A stretch of 18,317 nt of DNA from positions 1-18,317 of the forward strand of contig DFXX01000102.1 of the NCBI GenBank assembly GCA_002381765.1. Direction: 5' to 3'. The number at the start of each line of letters is the position of its first letter. Position 1 is the first letter of the stretch. Source of the DNA: Bacteriovoracaceae bacterium UBA4097. GTDB lineage: Bacteria > Bdellovibrionota > Bacteriovoracia > Bacteriovoracales > Bacteriovoracaceae. Below the pieces are notes generated by a model. That model did no database searches. It worked only from the letters and a program-made list of their open reading frames with translations, and was not told the origin of the DNA. The position numbers and the translations under genes were made by a program. Positions 1 to 6,628 of the stretch are shown piece after piece.

Positions 1-13
1 GAAGAGAGCCTAG

Positions 14-47
14 CAGAGTTAAGTCTCATCCATGAAACTTAACTCTG
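14..47. terminator. Stem-loop downstream of the DUF507-like gene
   Basis: An 11-bp perfect inverted repeat (14-24 with 37-47, arm CAGAGTTAAGT) encloses a 12-nt loop. It lies 7 bases beyond the stop codon of the minus-strand gene that ends at 55, so it may terminate or protect that transcript. Neither strand has a clear T-run after the stem, so a classical intrinsic terminator is not proven. Confidence 0.4.
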
Positions 48-54
48 ATCAGCT

Positions 55-498
55 TTAATTACGCTTAGGCGCAAAATTACGTAGTCTATCAATTGTAAAA
101 TCAATGATCTCTTCATCAGAGGCAAAAACATCTTCCACTAAATCATTGGTCAGAATGAAGTTTTTCACTCTGATCGCGATATTGTGAAGAGATTCCATAA
201 GATAAAGTCCGCCGATATTTTCACCATTAAATGATTTAATGATTTCCTTACGAGCGTGATTGAACATTTCCGTTTCAGTAATATCACCAGGGATATCTTC
301 TCCGAATTTTTCTTCAACTTCCTCAATGGCCTGCTCTTTGATGTTCTCATCTGTGGCAAAGCTTACACCGTATTCGGTAGCTAAGGCATCAATGAGTTCA
401 GCGCGGGTGTCTACAGCAAACTCAATCATCTCTGCCTGTTTTAGGTGATTGATTGTGTATGTAGAGAGCGCTTTAAGCGTTTCGAAATCTGTTTTCAT
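55..498 (-). CDS. DUF507-like small acidic protein
   Basis: A 147-residue protein beginning MKTDFETLKALS. The frame stays open upstream to 645, but that would overlap the end of murJ. The ATG at 498 has a good Shine-Dalgarno (AAGGA, about 8 nt upstream) and is preferred. The protein is soluble, highly charged and helical, with no signal peptide or membrane segment. Its final third reads ..NDLVEDVFASDEEIIDFTID.., which resembles the C-terminal part of DUF507 proteins of delta-proteobacteria-like lineages, where an 'eeVfaeD' stretch is typical. DUF507 has no established function. The gene follows murJ on the same strand after an 85-nt gap and could be co-transcribed or have its own promoter. 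The family call rests on remembered pattern only. Confidence 0.6.
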   Translation of the reverse strand: MKTDFETLKALSTYTINHLKQAEMIEFAVDTRAELIDALATEYGVSFATDENIKEQAIEEVEEKFGEDIPGDITETEMFNHARKEIIKSFNGENIGGLYLMESLHNIAIRVKNFILTNDLVEDVFASDEEIIDFTIDRLRNFAPKRN

Positions 499-583
499 CA
501 AAAACGTCCTTAAATATAAAGGTATTACTTTTTTCAGAATAACTAAAAAAGCTTTCTGATACAAGTTAAAGCGTTGATTTTTT

Positions 584-2146
584 TTACTTTCGCTTGAACT
601 TTTTTGTGATTTTAGAGAGGACTGCGTTGACCGCCGACCGCTCACCCATCAAAACCAGAAGCGAAGCATACAAGACTCCAGTGGCAAAAATCTGTGCTCC
701 TAAGGTAAGAGCTTTGAACCAAAGTGCCTGACTAAAGAAATCAATCTTTAGAAAAATTTCAAGTACTAAGCCCGCTCCGATGGTAGCAATTAGCACCTTG
801 AGCATTCTTTGGGAGAAAAAGAAGTTCCAGGATAATTCTAAATCTTTCCTTAAAATCAAACTTTGAAGAGCTGCATTTACAAAGACCGAAAGGGTGGTTC
901 CCAGCGCCAGCATCTTAAAACCAAAGATGGGAGTGAGGAGTAAACAAAAAGCAATATTAAAGCCGATGGAGAATAAGGAAGCGATGACCGGGATTTTCTG
1001 TCGATCAAGGGCATAAAAGGTCGGAACCCAAATCTTATACACCCCATAGAAAGGCAGACCTAGGGCATACATTCTTAGAGCTTCCGCGGTTCTAACGGTA
1101 CTCTCGCGGTCAAAACGCCCTCTTTCAAAAATCAGATTCACTATCTCTTCAGATAGAAAATACAGAACGATCATGGCCGGCATAACAGTTAGAAAGGAAA
1201 GGTAGTAGCTCGACTGAAGAGAAGCCTTCGCTCCTTCCCTATCATGCTTCTTCCAGGCCTCCGAGAAATGGACCAGATTAGAATTTCCAATGGAAACAGA
1301 AAGAATTCCCACCGGTAATTGAAACAAGCGGAAACTATAATTTAACCAGGAGACAGCTCCCACGGTAGTCCCTGTGGCGAGAATGGTAATGATCAGAAGA
1401 TTAACCTGAGTAGCAGCAAATCCCACTAACCCCGGACCGATGAGCTTAACCACCTTGATAGATTTTTCCGTCCAAAACTTCTTAGGCCAGAGGGGCTTAA
1501 GTCCATGCTTCATGATAAGCGGGAATTGAACCGCTGCTTGCATAAAGCCACCCAACATCGCTCCAATTCCTAATGAATAAATAGGATGGTAGCCCCACTT
1601 CAAAAGCACTCCGCTTAAAGTCAGCATGGAGAGAATACTCATTACATTATAAGAAGCAGGTGCCAAGGCCGGTAGAAAGAAAAACTTTAGAGAATTTAAG
1701 ACCCCCATAAAGAGAGCGGCCAGAGAAACAAAAGTCAGAAACGGCGCCATGATTCGGGTGAGATTCACGGTGATTTCAAACTTTTCGGGATCTTTTATAA
1801 ACGAGGGAGCAAATACTTTTATCAGCTCAGGGGCAAAGATCATGATACCCAGAGAGATTACACCTGTAATAAGTGCCAGAAGCCAAAACAGAGACCACAT
1901 CAACTGGCGACTCTTCTCGCGGGACTCTTGATTTGCCTCCACAAAAGTTGGCACAAAAGCAGATGAGAAAGCTCCTTCAGCAAAAAGATCTCTAAGTAAA
2001 TTAGGAATACGATAGGCAACTAAGAAAGCGTCGGTGACTCCTGAAGCTCCAAAGTAAGCGGCCATGACCTGTTCTCGGATAAGACCCAGGATACGGGAAA
2101 AGAAAGTGGCAACTGCCATAACAAGGCTTGATCTTAAAACTGACAT
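584..2146 (-). CDS. murJ: Lipid II flippase MurJ (MviN)
   Basis: A 520-residue, very hydrophobic protein of the MOP superfamily, close to the usual length of about 510. MurJ flips the lipid-linked peptidoglycan precursor lipid II across the cytoplasmic membrane. The N-terminus carries the family signature: S17-R18, GLIRE around R24, DAF at 39-41 and RIPNLLRDLFAEGAFS at 46-61. R18, R24, D39 and R52 fall at the numbers of the functionally important residues of E. coli MurJ. About 14 membrane segments fit the hydrophobicity, and the C-terminus is a basic tail (KKFKRK). The start ATG at 2146 has AGGAG 4 nt upstream. The gene is transcribed away from the 2478 gene and leads into the DUF507-like gene. 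It is intact. Confidence 0.96.
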   Translation of the reverse strand: MSVLRSSLVMAVATFFSRILGLIREQVMAAYFGASGVTDAFLVAYRIPNLLRDLFAEGAFSSAFVPTFVEANQESREKSRQLMWSLFWLLALITGVISLGIMIFAPELIKVFAPSFIKDPEKFEITVNLTRIMAPFLTFVSLAALFMGVLNSLKFFFLPALAPASYNVMSILSMLTLSGVLLKWGYHPIYSLGIGAMLGGFMQAAVQFPLIMKHGLKPLWPKKFWTEKSIKVVKLIGPGLVGFAATQVNLLIITILATGTTVGAVSWLNYSFRLFQLPVGILSVSIGNSNLVHFSEAWKKHDREGAKASLQSSYYLSFLTVMPAMIVLYFLSEEIVNLIFERGRFDRESTVRTAEALRMYALGLPFYGVYKIWVPTFYALDRQKIPVIASLFSIGFNIAFCLLLTPIFGFKMLALGTTLSVFVNAALQSLILRKDLELSWNFFFSQRMLKVLIATIGAGLVLEIFLKIDFFSQALWFKALTLGAQIFATGVLYASLLVLMGERSAVNAVLSKITKKFKRK

Positions 2147-2195
2147 GAATCTCCTGATTCTGACATTTTCACTCGAAGCAAGTTCTTTGCAAATG

Positions 2196-2211
2196 AAACT
2201 TTTAAAAGTTT
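2196..2211. repeat. 16-bp perfect palindrome upstream of murJ
   Basis: AAACTTTTAAAAGTTT reads the same on both strands. It lies 50-65 bp upstream of the murJ start codon, where an operator could sit. Its AT-rich composition means a palindrome of this length could also arise by chance. No regulator is assigned. Confidence 0.4.
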
Positions 2212-2326
2212 TTTACTCAGGCTTTGGTCCTATCTTGGCCAAGCTTTATTGTTTAGGGTTACCTTTTGCCCCTAGGGATATTACTTTCCCTCTCAAACAG
2301 GTCAGTTGAAGTTAGCAGAAACATGG

Positions 2327-2356
2327 TTACAATCGTAGGGGCAAACTTGATATGAT
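2327..2356 (+). promoter_or_regulatory. Extended -10 promoter for the 2478 gene
   Basis: A TGATATGAT extended -10 element (TG at 2348-2349, TATGAT at 2351-2356, 5 of 6 consensus) is preceded at an 18-nt spacing by a weak -35 (TTACAA). Transcription would start near 2363, giving a leader of about 115 nt before the ATG at 2478. This is a sequence match only. Confidence 0.55.
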
Positions 2357-2377
2357 CTCCCTAAGCAGGACGCTTTA

Positions 2378-2415
2378 GGTTCATCCACTTTTCCAGGATG
2401 GAGACTGCATGAACC
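2378..2415 (+). promoter_or_regulatory. Structured 5' leader of the 2478 gene
   Basis: Two nested inverted repeats occur shortly after the predicted transcription start. The outer arms are GGTTCAT (2378-2384) and ATGAACC (2409-2415). The inner arms are CATCC (2382-2386) and GGATG (2396-2400). The arms overlap at CAT, so the two helices partly exclude each other, or stack after losing a pair. Further downstream ACAAGGA occurs twice, at 2434 and 2464; the second is the ribosome-binding site. No known riboswitch class is recognised. Confidence 0.4.
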
Positions 2416-2477
2416 CGAAACGCACACACACGAACAAGGAACAAGAGGTTACTTGAGCGAGAGACAAGGAGGGAGTC

Positions 2478-2822
2478 ATGTATCTTGCCATTGCAGTGGA
2501 AACCAAGCAGCATCCCCGCAGTCAGAACGATTACCGTGTATGGTATTTAGAAATCGATGAGGGGGGCCAAGTTGTGAGTGTTGGTGTAAAAAGTAAGCAG
2601 GAGATGGTGGAAGACCTGTTTAAGCATTATCGCAAAAGCGGTAAATCCAACTGGAGGGCCTTCCAGAAAGGAAGCGAGCGCTCAACTCCGGTAGAAATTT
2701 TTGACTTTGTTTCTATGAACATGCATGAAAACACCCACTTCGGGAATCTTCCCAGCCTGAGTGAATTTCAGACAGTTCTAGACACACTGCAAAGCCGATT
2801 AGAATTAAGATCGATAGCCTGA
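2478..2822 (+). CDS. Conserved-looking hypothetical protein, 114 aa
   Basis: I do not recognise this family. The start ATG has a strong Shine-Dalgarno (AAGGAGG). The protein is soluble, lacks cysteines and has no signal peptide or membrane segment. It begins with alternating hydrophobic residues (MYLAIAVETK, then YRVWYLEID and QVVSVGV), suggesting an N-terminal beta sheet. A basic, aromatic segment follows (HYRKSGKSNWRAFQKGSER, residues 50-68), then a helical C-terminus. The gene is a stand-alone unit with its own promoter, a long structured leader and its own terminator, between divergent murJ and purA. Basic residues in the middle would allow nucleic-acid binding, but this is speculation. 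Confidence 0.85.
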   Translation: MYLAIAVETKQHPRSQNDYRVWYLEIDEGGQVVSVGVKSKQEMVEDLFKHYRKSGKSNWRAFQKGSERSTPVEIFDFVSMNMHENTHFGNLPSLSEFQTVLDTLQSRLELRSIA

Positions 2823-2856
2823 TGATCATCCTCCCAGGGATTATTAGGCCTTTCCG

Positions 2857-2892
2857 GGGAGAAGGTGTAAAACCCTTCTCCTCTTTTTATTT
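2857..2892 (+). terminator. Intrinsic terminator of the 2478 gene
   Basis: The stem GAGAAGG (2860-2866) pairs with CCTTCTC (2875-2881). G-U and G-C pairs extend it outward to 2857/2884. The loop is 8 nt and the stem is followed by TTTTTATTT. It isolates the 114-aa gene from purA. A perfect 10-bp palindrome, GATGATCATC (2822-2831), overlaps the stop codon just upstream. Confidence 0.85.
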
Positions 2893-3000
2893 AAGCCCTA
2901 AATAACGCACGACTGATAACCTTAATTTCTTACTAAAAGCGTTCTAATTTACTCATCTTTTAAGTATCATCAGGCCTTCACAACAAGGTAAGGCAAAACT

Positions 3001-4272
3001 ATGCAGACTATGGCAATCATTGGCGCTCAATGGGGCGACGAAGGCAAAGGTAAAATCACAGATCTTTTAGCTGAAAAATGCGATCTGGTTGTGCGCTATC
3101 AGGGAGGCCATAATGCTGGCCATACCATTTGGGTGAACGGACAAAAAACAGTTCTGCATGTTATCCCTTCGGGAGTGCTGCATCCTCACTGCCTCTCGGT
3201 CATTGGTCACGGTGTAGTATTAGAACCAGAAAATTTCTTTACCGAACTTAATCGAATCAAAAAAGTGACGAAAGTTTCTCCTGATAATTTAAAACTCTCT
3301 TCCAGTGCCACGGTTATCACGAGCTATCATAAGCTTCTTGATGCTGCTCGCGAGGATCAGGGTCCTGAAAAGATTGGAACTACTGGTAAAGGAATTGGTC
3401 CTGCCTATGAAGATAAGGTCAGTCGTCGTGGGATAAAAGTTAAAGATCTTCTAGATAAAGACACTCTTGTAAGAAGACTCTCCTCTGGTTACGCCGAGAA
3501 AGCCATTCTCTTTAAGCATCTTTATCAGATCGATATTCCTTCAATCGATGAAGAAGTTGAAAGACTCTACAATCATGGCCAGAATCTAAAAGAATACGTA
3601 GTCGATACCTTTAGCTTGATCGACGAGAAGCTTGCTCAAGGCAAGCGTGTGCTCTTTGAAGGTGCTCAGGGAATTCTTCTCGACATCGATTATGGGACTT
3701 ACCCCTATGTGACTTCTTCATCTACCACTGCCTCTGGTATCTACACCGGAGCTGGAATTCCCGGCAGAAAACTAGAAGAGACTATCGGAGTTGCTAAGGC
3801 CTATACCACTCGCGTAGGAGAAGGTCCTTTCCCGACTGAGCTCATCGATGAAATGGGTGCTCTGATTCAACAAAAAGGTAGCGAGATTGGTGCCACCACG
3901 GGAAGAAAGCGCCGTTGTGGTTGGATCGATATTCCGCTCTTAAAATACGCCGTAAAATGCTCACAGCTCACCTCTATTGCTCTCACGAAACTCGATATCT
4001 TAAGCAATCTCTCCGAGCTTAAGGCCTGTTATGCTTATGAAGTTAACGGCAAAGTTGTGGACTGCGCCTATCCGGGAATCAATCTTTACGGGGCCAAGCC
4101 TCTTTATAAAGACTTCACTCCTTTCACAGATGATTTCGATGGTAAGAGTACTTCTAAAGAGTTTGATGCTTACGTGAGCTTCATTCAGGAAAATCTGGGT
4201 ATTCCAGTTGGGATCTATGCCTATGGCCCGGATCGCAACCAGGTGGTTTTCCGTCAGGATTATTCTAAATAG
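3001..4272 (+). CDS. purA: Adenylosuccinate synthetase
   Basis: A 423-residue protein; the E. coli enzyme has about 432. It catalyses the GTP-dependent condensation of IMP with aspartate to adenylosuccinate, the first committed step from IMP to AMP, in the cytoplasm. The P-loop-like signature WGDEGKGK is at 11-18, with catalytic D13. GGHNAGHT is at 35-42, with catalytic H41. The substrate loop TTGRKRR is at 299-305. The C-terminal guanine-binding region contains YGPDRNQVV. The ATG at 3001 is preceded by AAGG at a suitable distance. The upstream 108 nt follow a terminator and must hold its promoter, but I see only a weak -10 candidate (TATCAT, 2965-2970). The gene is intact. Confidence 0.98.
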   Translation: MQTMAIIGAQWGDEGKGKITDLLAEKCDLVVRYQGGHNAGHTIWVNGQKTVLHVIPSGVLHPHCLSVIGHGVVLEPENFFTELNRIKKVTKVSPDNLKLSSSATVITSYHKLLDAAREDQGPEKIGTTGKGIGPAYEDKVSRRGIKVKDLLDKDTLVRRLSSGYAEKAILFKHLYQIDIPSIDEEVERLYNHGQNLKEYVVDTFSLIDEKLAQGKRVLFEGAQGILLDIDYGTYPYVTSSSTTASGIYTGAGIPGRKLEETIGVAKAYTTRVGEGPFPTELIDEMGALIQQKGSEIGATTGRKRRCGWIDIPLLKYAVKCSQLTSIALTKLDILSNLSELKACYAYEVNGKVVDCAYPGINLYGAKPLYKDFTPFTDDFDGKSTSKEFDAYVSFIQENLGIPVGIYAYGPDRNQVVFRQDYSK

Positions 4273-4339
4273 TAGAAAATCTTACCGCTATAGCCGATAA
4301 AACCAATTGATCAGATAATGTTCAAGGGTATTTATCGCT

Positions 4340-4708
4340 ATGAAGAGCTTGGCACTTAGTACATTTCTATTTCTATTCTTTTCACAAGGGGCCTTGGCCG
4401 CTTATTGTGAGACTTTTTCAAGTATCAATGAAACTCATAAGCTCTGTTGGAATGATTTGCACAAGGCCTGGCTAAGCGAAGCCTGCTTCAAAAAAACATG
4501 TGACTCTCAACAATTTCTTAAAAAAACACATAAAGCTCCCCCAGTTCAAGATCTTTCCGGGGGAAGGAATCCTAGTGCTATGGTTTGCCATGGTCTGAAA
4601 CTCACTTTAGTCATACTCAAAGACGGTAAAAACAATGAACAAAGTTTTTGCCAGTTCTCAGATAATTCTCTGACCGATGCTAATGCCATTGAAAGAGTGG
4701 TCAAATGA
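4340..4708 (+). CDS. Secreted six-cysteine protein with DUF333-like C-terminus
   Basis: A 122-residue protein with a Sec signal peptide (residues 1-20, ending GALA). The mature part has six cysteines (23, 36, 49, 54, 83, 104), consistent with three disulfides in the periplasm or outside the cell. From residue 74 it reads GGRNPSAMVC, then a G-rich turn and FCQFSDNSLTD. This matches the DUF333 pattern (NPA..C..GG...D..G...C.F.DGS), a family often labelled putative hemolysin without evidence of function. The stop overlaps the start of the protease gene by 4 nt (ATGA at 4705), so the two are translationally coupled and probably work together. A role as inhibitor, chaperone or partner of the protease is inference. 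The ribosome-binding site is weak. Confidence 0.8.
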   Translation: MKSLALSTFLFLFFSQGALAAYCETFSSINETHKLCWNDLHKAWLSEACFKKTCDSQQFLKKTHKAPPVQDLSGGRNPSAMVCHGLKLTLVILKDGKNNEQSFCQFSDNSLTDANAIERVVK

Positions 4709-5739
4709 AACTTTTCATTTTTCTTGCCCTACTCCCAACTCTAGTATTCGCCAATTCTTGTGATTATAAAAATCTCATTACTGCTTCTGATTCCCCTTTT
4801 GATAAAATCCCTGTTTACGATCAGGACGGGGCAAATATTTGTTACGCCTTCACTGCGGCCCAACTTCTGGATTATGAACTTATCAAAGATGGTCTCTCTT
4901 CCAGAAGCATCCATCCAGCATGGGTGGCCTTGAAAGATGCAGCTAATATAAATAAGTCTGAGATAAGTTTTGGAAGCTCTAGAAGAGCTATCGAAGCCTT
5001 AATGAATGACTCCAATTGCCATTATGATCTTGTTGCTAAGCAATTGGGAGTCTGGGCCTATAAAGCGAACGTAAAGGAAGCTGAACTTCTGAGATTTCTA
5101 GAAAATTTCACCAATCAGTATAAAAAAACGGGAAGTTTTCAAGTGGCCTTCCAGAACGGACTCAAGACCACAGCAGATTGGTGCCCCCCCCACGCGACCT
5201 TTAAAAATCTTATTCCAGAGCTGGAAAACCTAGCGGTTTTTGCTACCACTCCCATCTTAACAAAACTGCTTATGCCAAAGTGTGAAGAATTTAAAACTAA
5301 GCTTCCGCTCCGGAAGCCTCATATGGTTAATAACGAAGGGCCCAACTTCTCAAAAAATATTCTCAAACATCTCGATCAGAAAAACTCTCCCGTCGAAGTA
5401 AGCTACTGTGCTAACTTCTGGCAGGAACCCAGTTACCAAGGCCGACTTAGTAGTTCTACTCTTGACCTCAAGAGCGATTGCTTTATGCATTCTTCTTTAG
5501 TGGTTGGAAAAAGAATGATGAACAACTCTTGCCAAGTTCTCATCCGAAATACTTGGGGCAATGGCTGGAATAAGACCAATGAAAAATGGAATTGTGTCTG
5601 TAAGCATAAGAGCACGGGCAAGTTCGAGGATAATTGCTCTTATAGCACTCATAACAATGGCCAATACAGCGTTGAGGCCTGCTGGGTAGGTGAAGACCTG
5701 CTTAACAACAATAGCCATTCCTCGGTCATTTTAAAGTAA
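4705..5739 (+). CDS. Secreted papain-like (C1A) cysteine protease
   Basis: A 344-residue protein with a signal peptide (1-16, ending VFA). The papain active-site pattern is visible: oxyanion-hole Q40 and nucleophile C46 in DQDGANICYAFTAAQ (39-53), with the same six-residue spacing as papain Q19-C25. H262 (CFMHSSLVVG) and N282 (IRNTWGNGW, equivalent to the papain N-S-W-G motif) complete the site. Many further cysteines suggest disulfides and an extracytoplasmic location. Only about 20 residues separate the signal peptide from Q40, so there is no classical N-terminal propeptide. The coupled upstream six-cysteine protein could take over the inhibitory or folding role. Predatory or scavenging bacteria secrete such enzymes, but the substrate is unknown. 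The last codons are followed by an AT-rich terminator. Confidence 0.82.
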   Translation: MKLFIFLALLPTLVFANSCDYKNLITASDSPFDKIPVYDQDGANICYAFTAAQLLDYELIKDGLSSRSIHPAWVALKDAANINKSEISFGSSRRAIEALMNDSNCHYDLVAKQLGVWAYKANVKEAELLRFLENFTNQYKKTGSFQVAFQNGLKTTADWCPPHATFKNLIPELENLAVFATTPILTKLLMPKCEEFKTKLPLRKPHMVNNEGPNFSKNILKHLDQKNSPVEVSYCANFWQEPSYQGRLSSSTLDLKSDCFMHSSLVVGKRMMNNSCQVLIRNTWGNGWNKTNEKWNCVCKHKSTGKFEDNCSYSTHNNGQYSVEACWVGEDLLNNNSHSSVILK

Positions 5740-5767
5740 GATCCACTCCCCTATGGGTTCAAGTTCT

Positions 5768-5816
5768 AAGTAAGTAAAAAATCTTGATTTAGTCTTAATT
5801 TTTTCTTACTTTTTTT
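5768..5816 (+). terminator. AT-rich intrinsic terminator after the papain-like protease
   Basis: AAGTAAG (5768-5774) pairs with CTTACTT (5805-5811), and AAAAAAT (5776-5782) pairs with ATTTTTT (5798-5804), leaving one bulged base (5775). The stem is followed directly by five more Ts. It is low in GC but long, and it is well placed between the protease gene and the tRNA promoter. Confidence 0.6.
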
Positions 5817-5827
5817 GTAATTATTGT

Positions 5828-5856
5828 TTGACAAAATTCTTCCAGAACATTAATTT
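5828..5856 (+). promoter_or_regulatory. Promoter of the tRNA-Lys/tRNA-Glu unit
   Basis: A perfect -35 TTGACA (5828-5833) is followed at 17 nt by TAATTT (5851-5856) as a weaker -10. Transcription would start near 5863, about 14 nt ahead of the first tRNA. The strong -35 fits a stable RNA gene. Confidence 0.65.
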
Positions 5857-5876
5857 GTAGTCCTTCGATTGAAAGT

Positions 5877-5953
5877 GGTCCTGTAGCTCAGTTGGTTAGA
5901 GCACCTCCCTTTTAAGGAGGGGGTCCTGTGTTCAAGTCACAGCGGGATCACCA
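5877..5953 (+). tRNA. tRNA-Lys (anticodon TTT)
   Basis: A 77-nt cloverleaf with encoded CCA. The acceptor strands are 5877-5883 and 5943-5949 (two G-U pairs), with discriminator A5950. The D-arm is GCTC/GAGC. The anticodon stem is CCTCC/GGAGG around the 7-nt loop CTTTTAA, giving anticodon TTT. The T-arm is CTGTG/CACAG with loop TTCAAGT. It reads AAA and AAG codons. Confidence 0.96.
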
Positions 5954-5991
5954 TTTCAACGAAGAATCTCTAGAGCATAAAATCCGGTTTT

Positions 5992-6069
5992 GCTCCCATC
6001 GTCTAGCCCGGTCTAGGACATCGCCTTTTCACGGCGGTAACAGGGGTTCGAATCCCCTTGGGAGTACCA
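5992..6069 (+). tRNA. tRNA-Glu (anticodon TTC)
   Basis: A 78-nt tRNA with encoded CCA. The acceptor GCTCCCA pairs with TGGGAGT through a terminal G-U. The anticodon loop TTTTCAC gives TTC, closed by stem TCGCC/GGCGG. The T-arm is AGGGG/CCCCT with loop TTCGAAT. It follows tRNA-Lys after 38 nt and shares its promoter and terminator. Confidence 0.96.
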
Positions 6070-6078
6070 AAGTTTATA

Positions 6079-6108
6079 AAAAAAGCCTCACGAATGTGGG
6101 GCTTTTTT
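6079..6108 (+). terminator. Strong intrinsic terminator of the tRNA unit
   Basis: GCCTCAC (6085-6091) pairs with GTGGGGC (6096-6102) over a GAAT tetraloop. Six flanking A-T pairs (6079-6084 with 6103-6108) extend the stem. The T-run provides the termination signal, and the A-run makes it potentially bidirectional. Confidence 0.9.
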
Positions 6109-6114
6109 ATTTCT

Positions 6115-6132
6115 ACCGCCACCGGTGGCGGT
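6115..6132. repeat. 18-bp perfect GC-rich palindrome
   Basis: ACCGCCACCGGTGGCGGT is its own reverse complement with no loop. It starts six bases after the tRNA terminator T-run and is far more GC-rich than its surroundings. It could be a second hairpin, a dimeric protein-binding site or a repeat element; a search for other genomic copies would tell. No second copy was noticed in this window. Confidence 0.6.
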
Positions 6133-6199
6133 GAGATGATTCGATTCTTATCCTTCCAGAGGGATGGTAGCTAGAGCTTCACTCAGGCATCCCTATGAC

Positions 6200-6228
6200 T
6201 TTACCGCAAGCAACTTTATGGTAATAAT
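6200..6228 (+). promoter_or_regulatory. Candidate promoter for the ArsC-like gene
   Basis: TTTACC (6200-6205, 4 of 6) and AATAAT (6223-6228, 5 of 6) have a 17-nt spacer, giving a start near 6235 and a leader of about 29 nt. A 7-bp inverted repeat (AGGGATG 6160-6166, CATCCCT 6188-6194) lies just upstream of the -35. Confidence 0.4.
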
Positions 6229-6263
6229 TACTCTTTCCTATATATACTGGTAAGGATTCTTCG

Positions 6264-6608
6264 ATGGAAAACGTAACTATCGTTCACAACCCTCACTGCT
6301 CTAAAAGCCGAGAAGCACTCAAGCTCATAGAATCTCATGGCCATGAACCAAAAATTATTGATTATCTCAAGGGTGAACTTACCTCAGAATTACTCGAAAA
6401 TATTGTTAGACTGCTTAAGATTCATCCAAGAGAAATTATCCGCACAAAGGAAGATGAATATAAAACATTAAGCATCGATATTAATGATGGGAACGAAGTC
6501 ATTGCCGCAATTGTTAAACATCCTAAGCTATTGGAAAGACCCATAGTAATCAAAGGTGACAAAGCCATTATTGGAAGACCTCCCGAGAATATTCTGGCCC
6601 TGTTTTGA
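6264..6608 (+). CDS. ArsC/YfgD-family thioredoxin-fold reductase
   Basis: A 114-residue protein of the glutaredoxin-coupled arsenate reductase family (ArsC, YfgD, Spx-like fold). The N-terminal motif HNPHCSKSREAL places the single redox cysteine at C12, as in E. coli ArsC. R60, R92 (LERPIVI) and R105 (IGRPPE) match the positions of the three anion-binding arginines R60, R94 and R107. The residues therefore fit arsenate reduction, but no ars operon genes (regulator, efflux pump) are nearby. The short length is closer to YfgD-type housekeeping paralogs, so the physiological substrate is uncertain. A clear ribosome-binding site, TAAGGA, precedes the ATG. It is followed 20 nt later by the small lipoprotein gene, probably on the same transcript. 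Confidence 0.9.
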   Translation: MENVTIVHNPHCSKSREALKLIESHGHEPKIIDYLKGELTSELLENIVRLLKIHPREIIRTKEDEYKTLSIDINDGNEVIAAIVKHPKLLERPIVIKGDKAIIGRPPENILALF

Positions 6609-6628
6609 ACTAAGCAACAGGATATGAA

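Larger units (their letters stand above)
2147..2477. other. 331-base intergenic region between murJ and the 2478 gene
   Basis: This divergent intergenic region contains a 16-bp palindrome near murJ (2196-2211), an extended -10 promoter facing right (2327-2356) and a hairpin-bearing leader (2378-2415). The open frame that crosses 2064-2309 on the plus strand is mostly antisense to murJ and has no coding features, so no gene is called. Nothing else is recognised between 2212 and 2326. Confidence 0.6.

Noticed and set aside
499..645. N-terminal extension of the DUF507-like protein
   Set aside because: It would overlap the end of murJ by 62 nt, is rich in Ser/Lys low-complexity sequence, and the internal ATG at 498 has a proper ribosome-binding site.
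2064..2309. 81-aa plus-strand frame starting inside murJ
   Set aside because: Its first third is antisense to murJ, its start lacks a ribosome-binding site, and its sequence shows no protein-like features.
5905..5921. Possible suppressor tRNA with anticodon TTA
   Set aside because: A one-base shift in folding suggests it, but the best stem (CCTCC/GGAGG) places TTT at 34-36, the normal Lys anticodon.
5928..6134. Open reading frame across the two tRNA genes
   Set aside because: It is fully explained by tRNA-Lys, tRNA-Glu and their terminator, and has no ribosome-binding site.
6264..6608. Arsenic resistance locus
   Set aside because: Only one ArsC-like protein is present, with no ArsR, ArsB or Acr3 neighbour.
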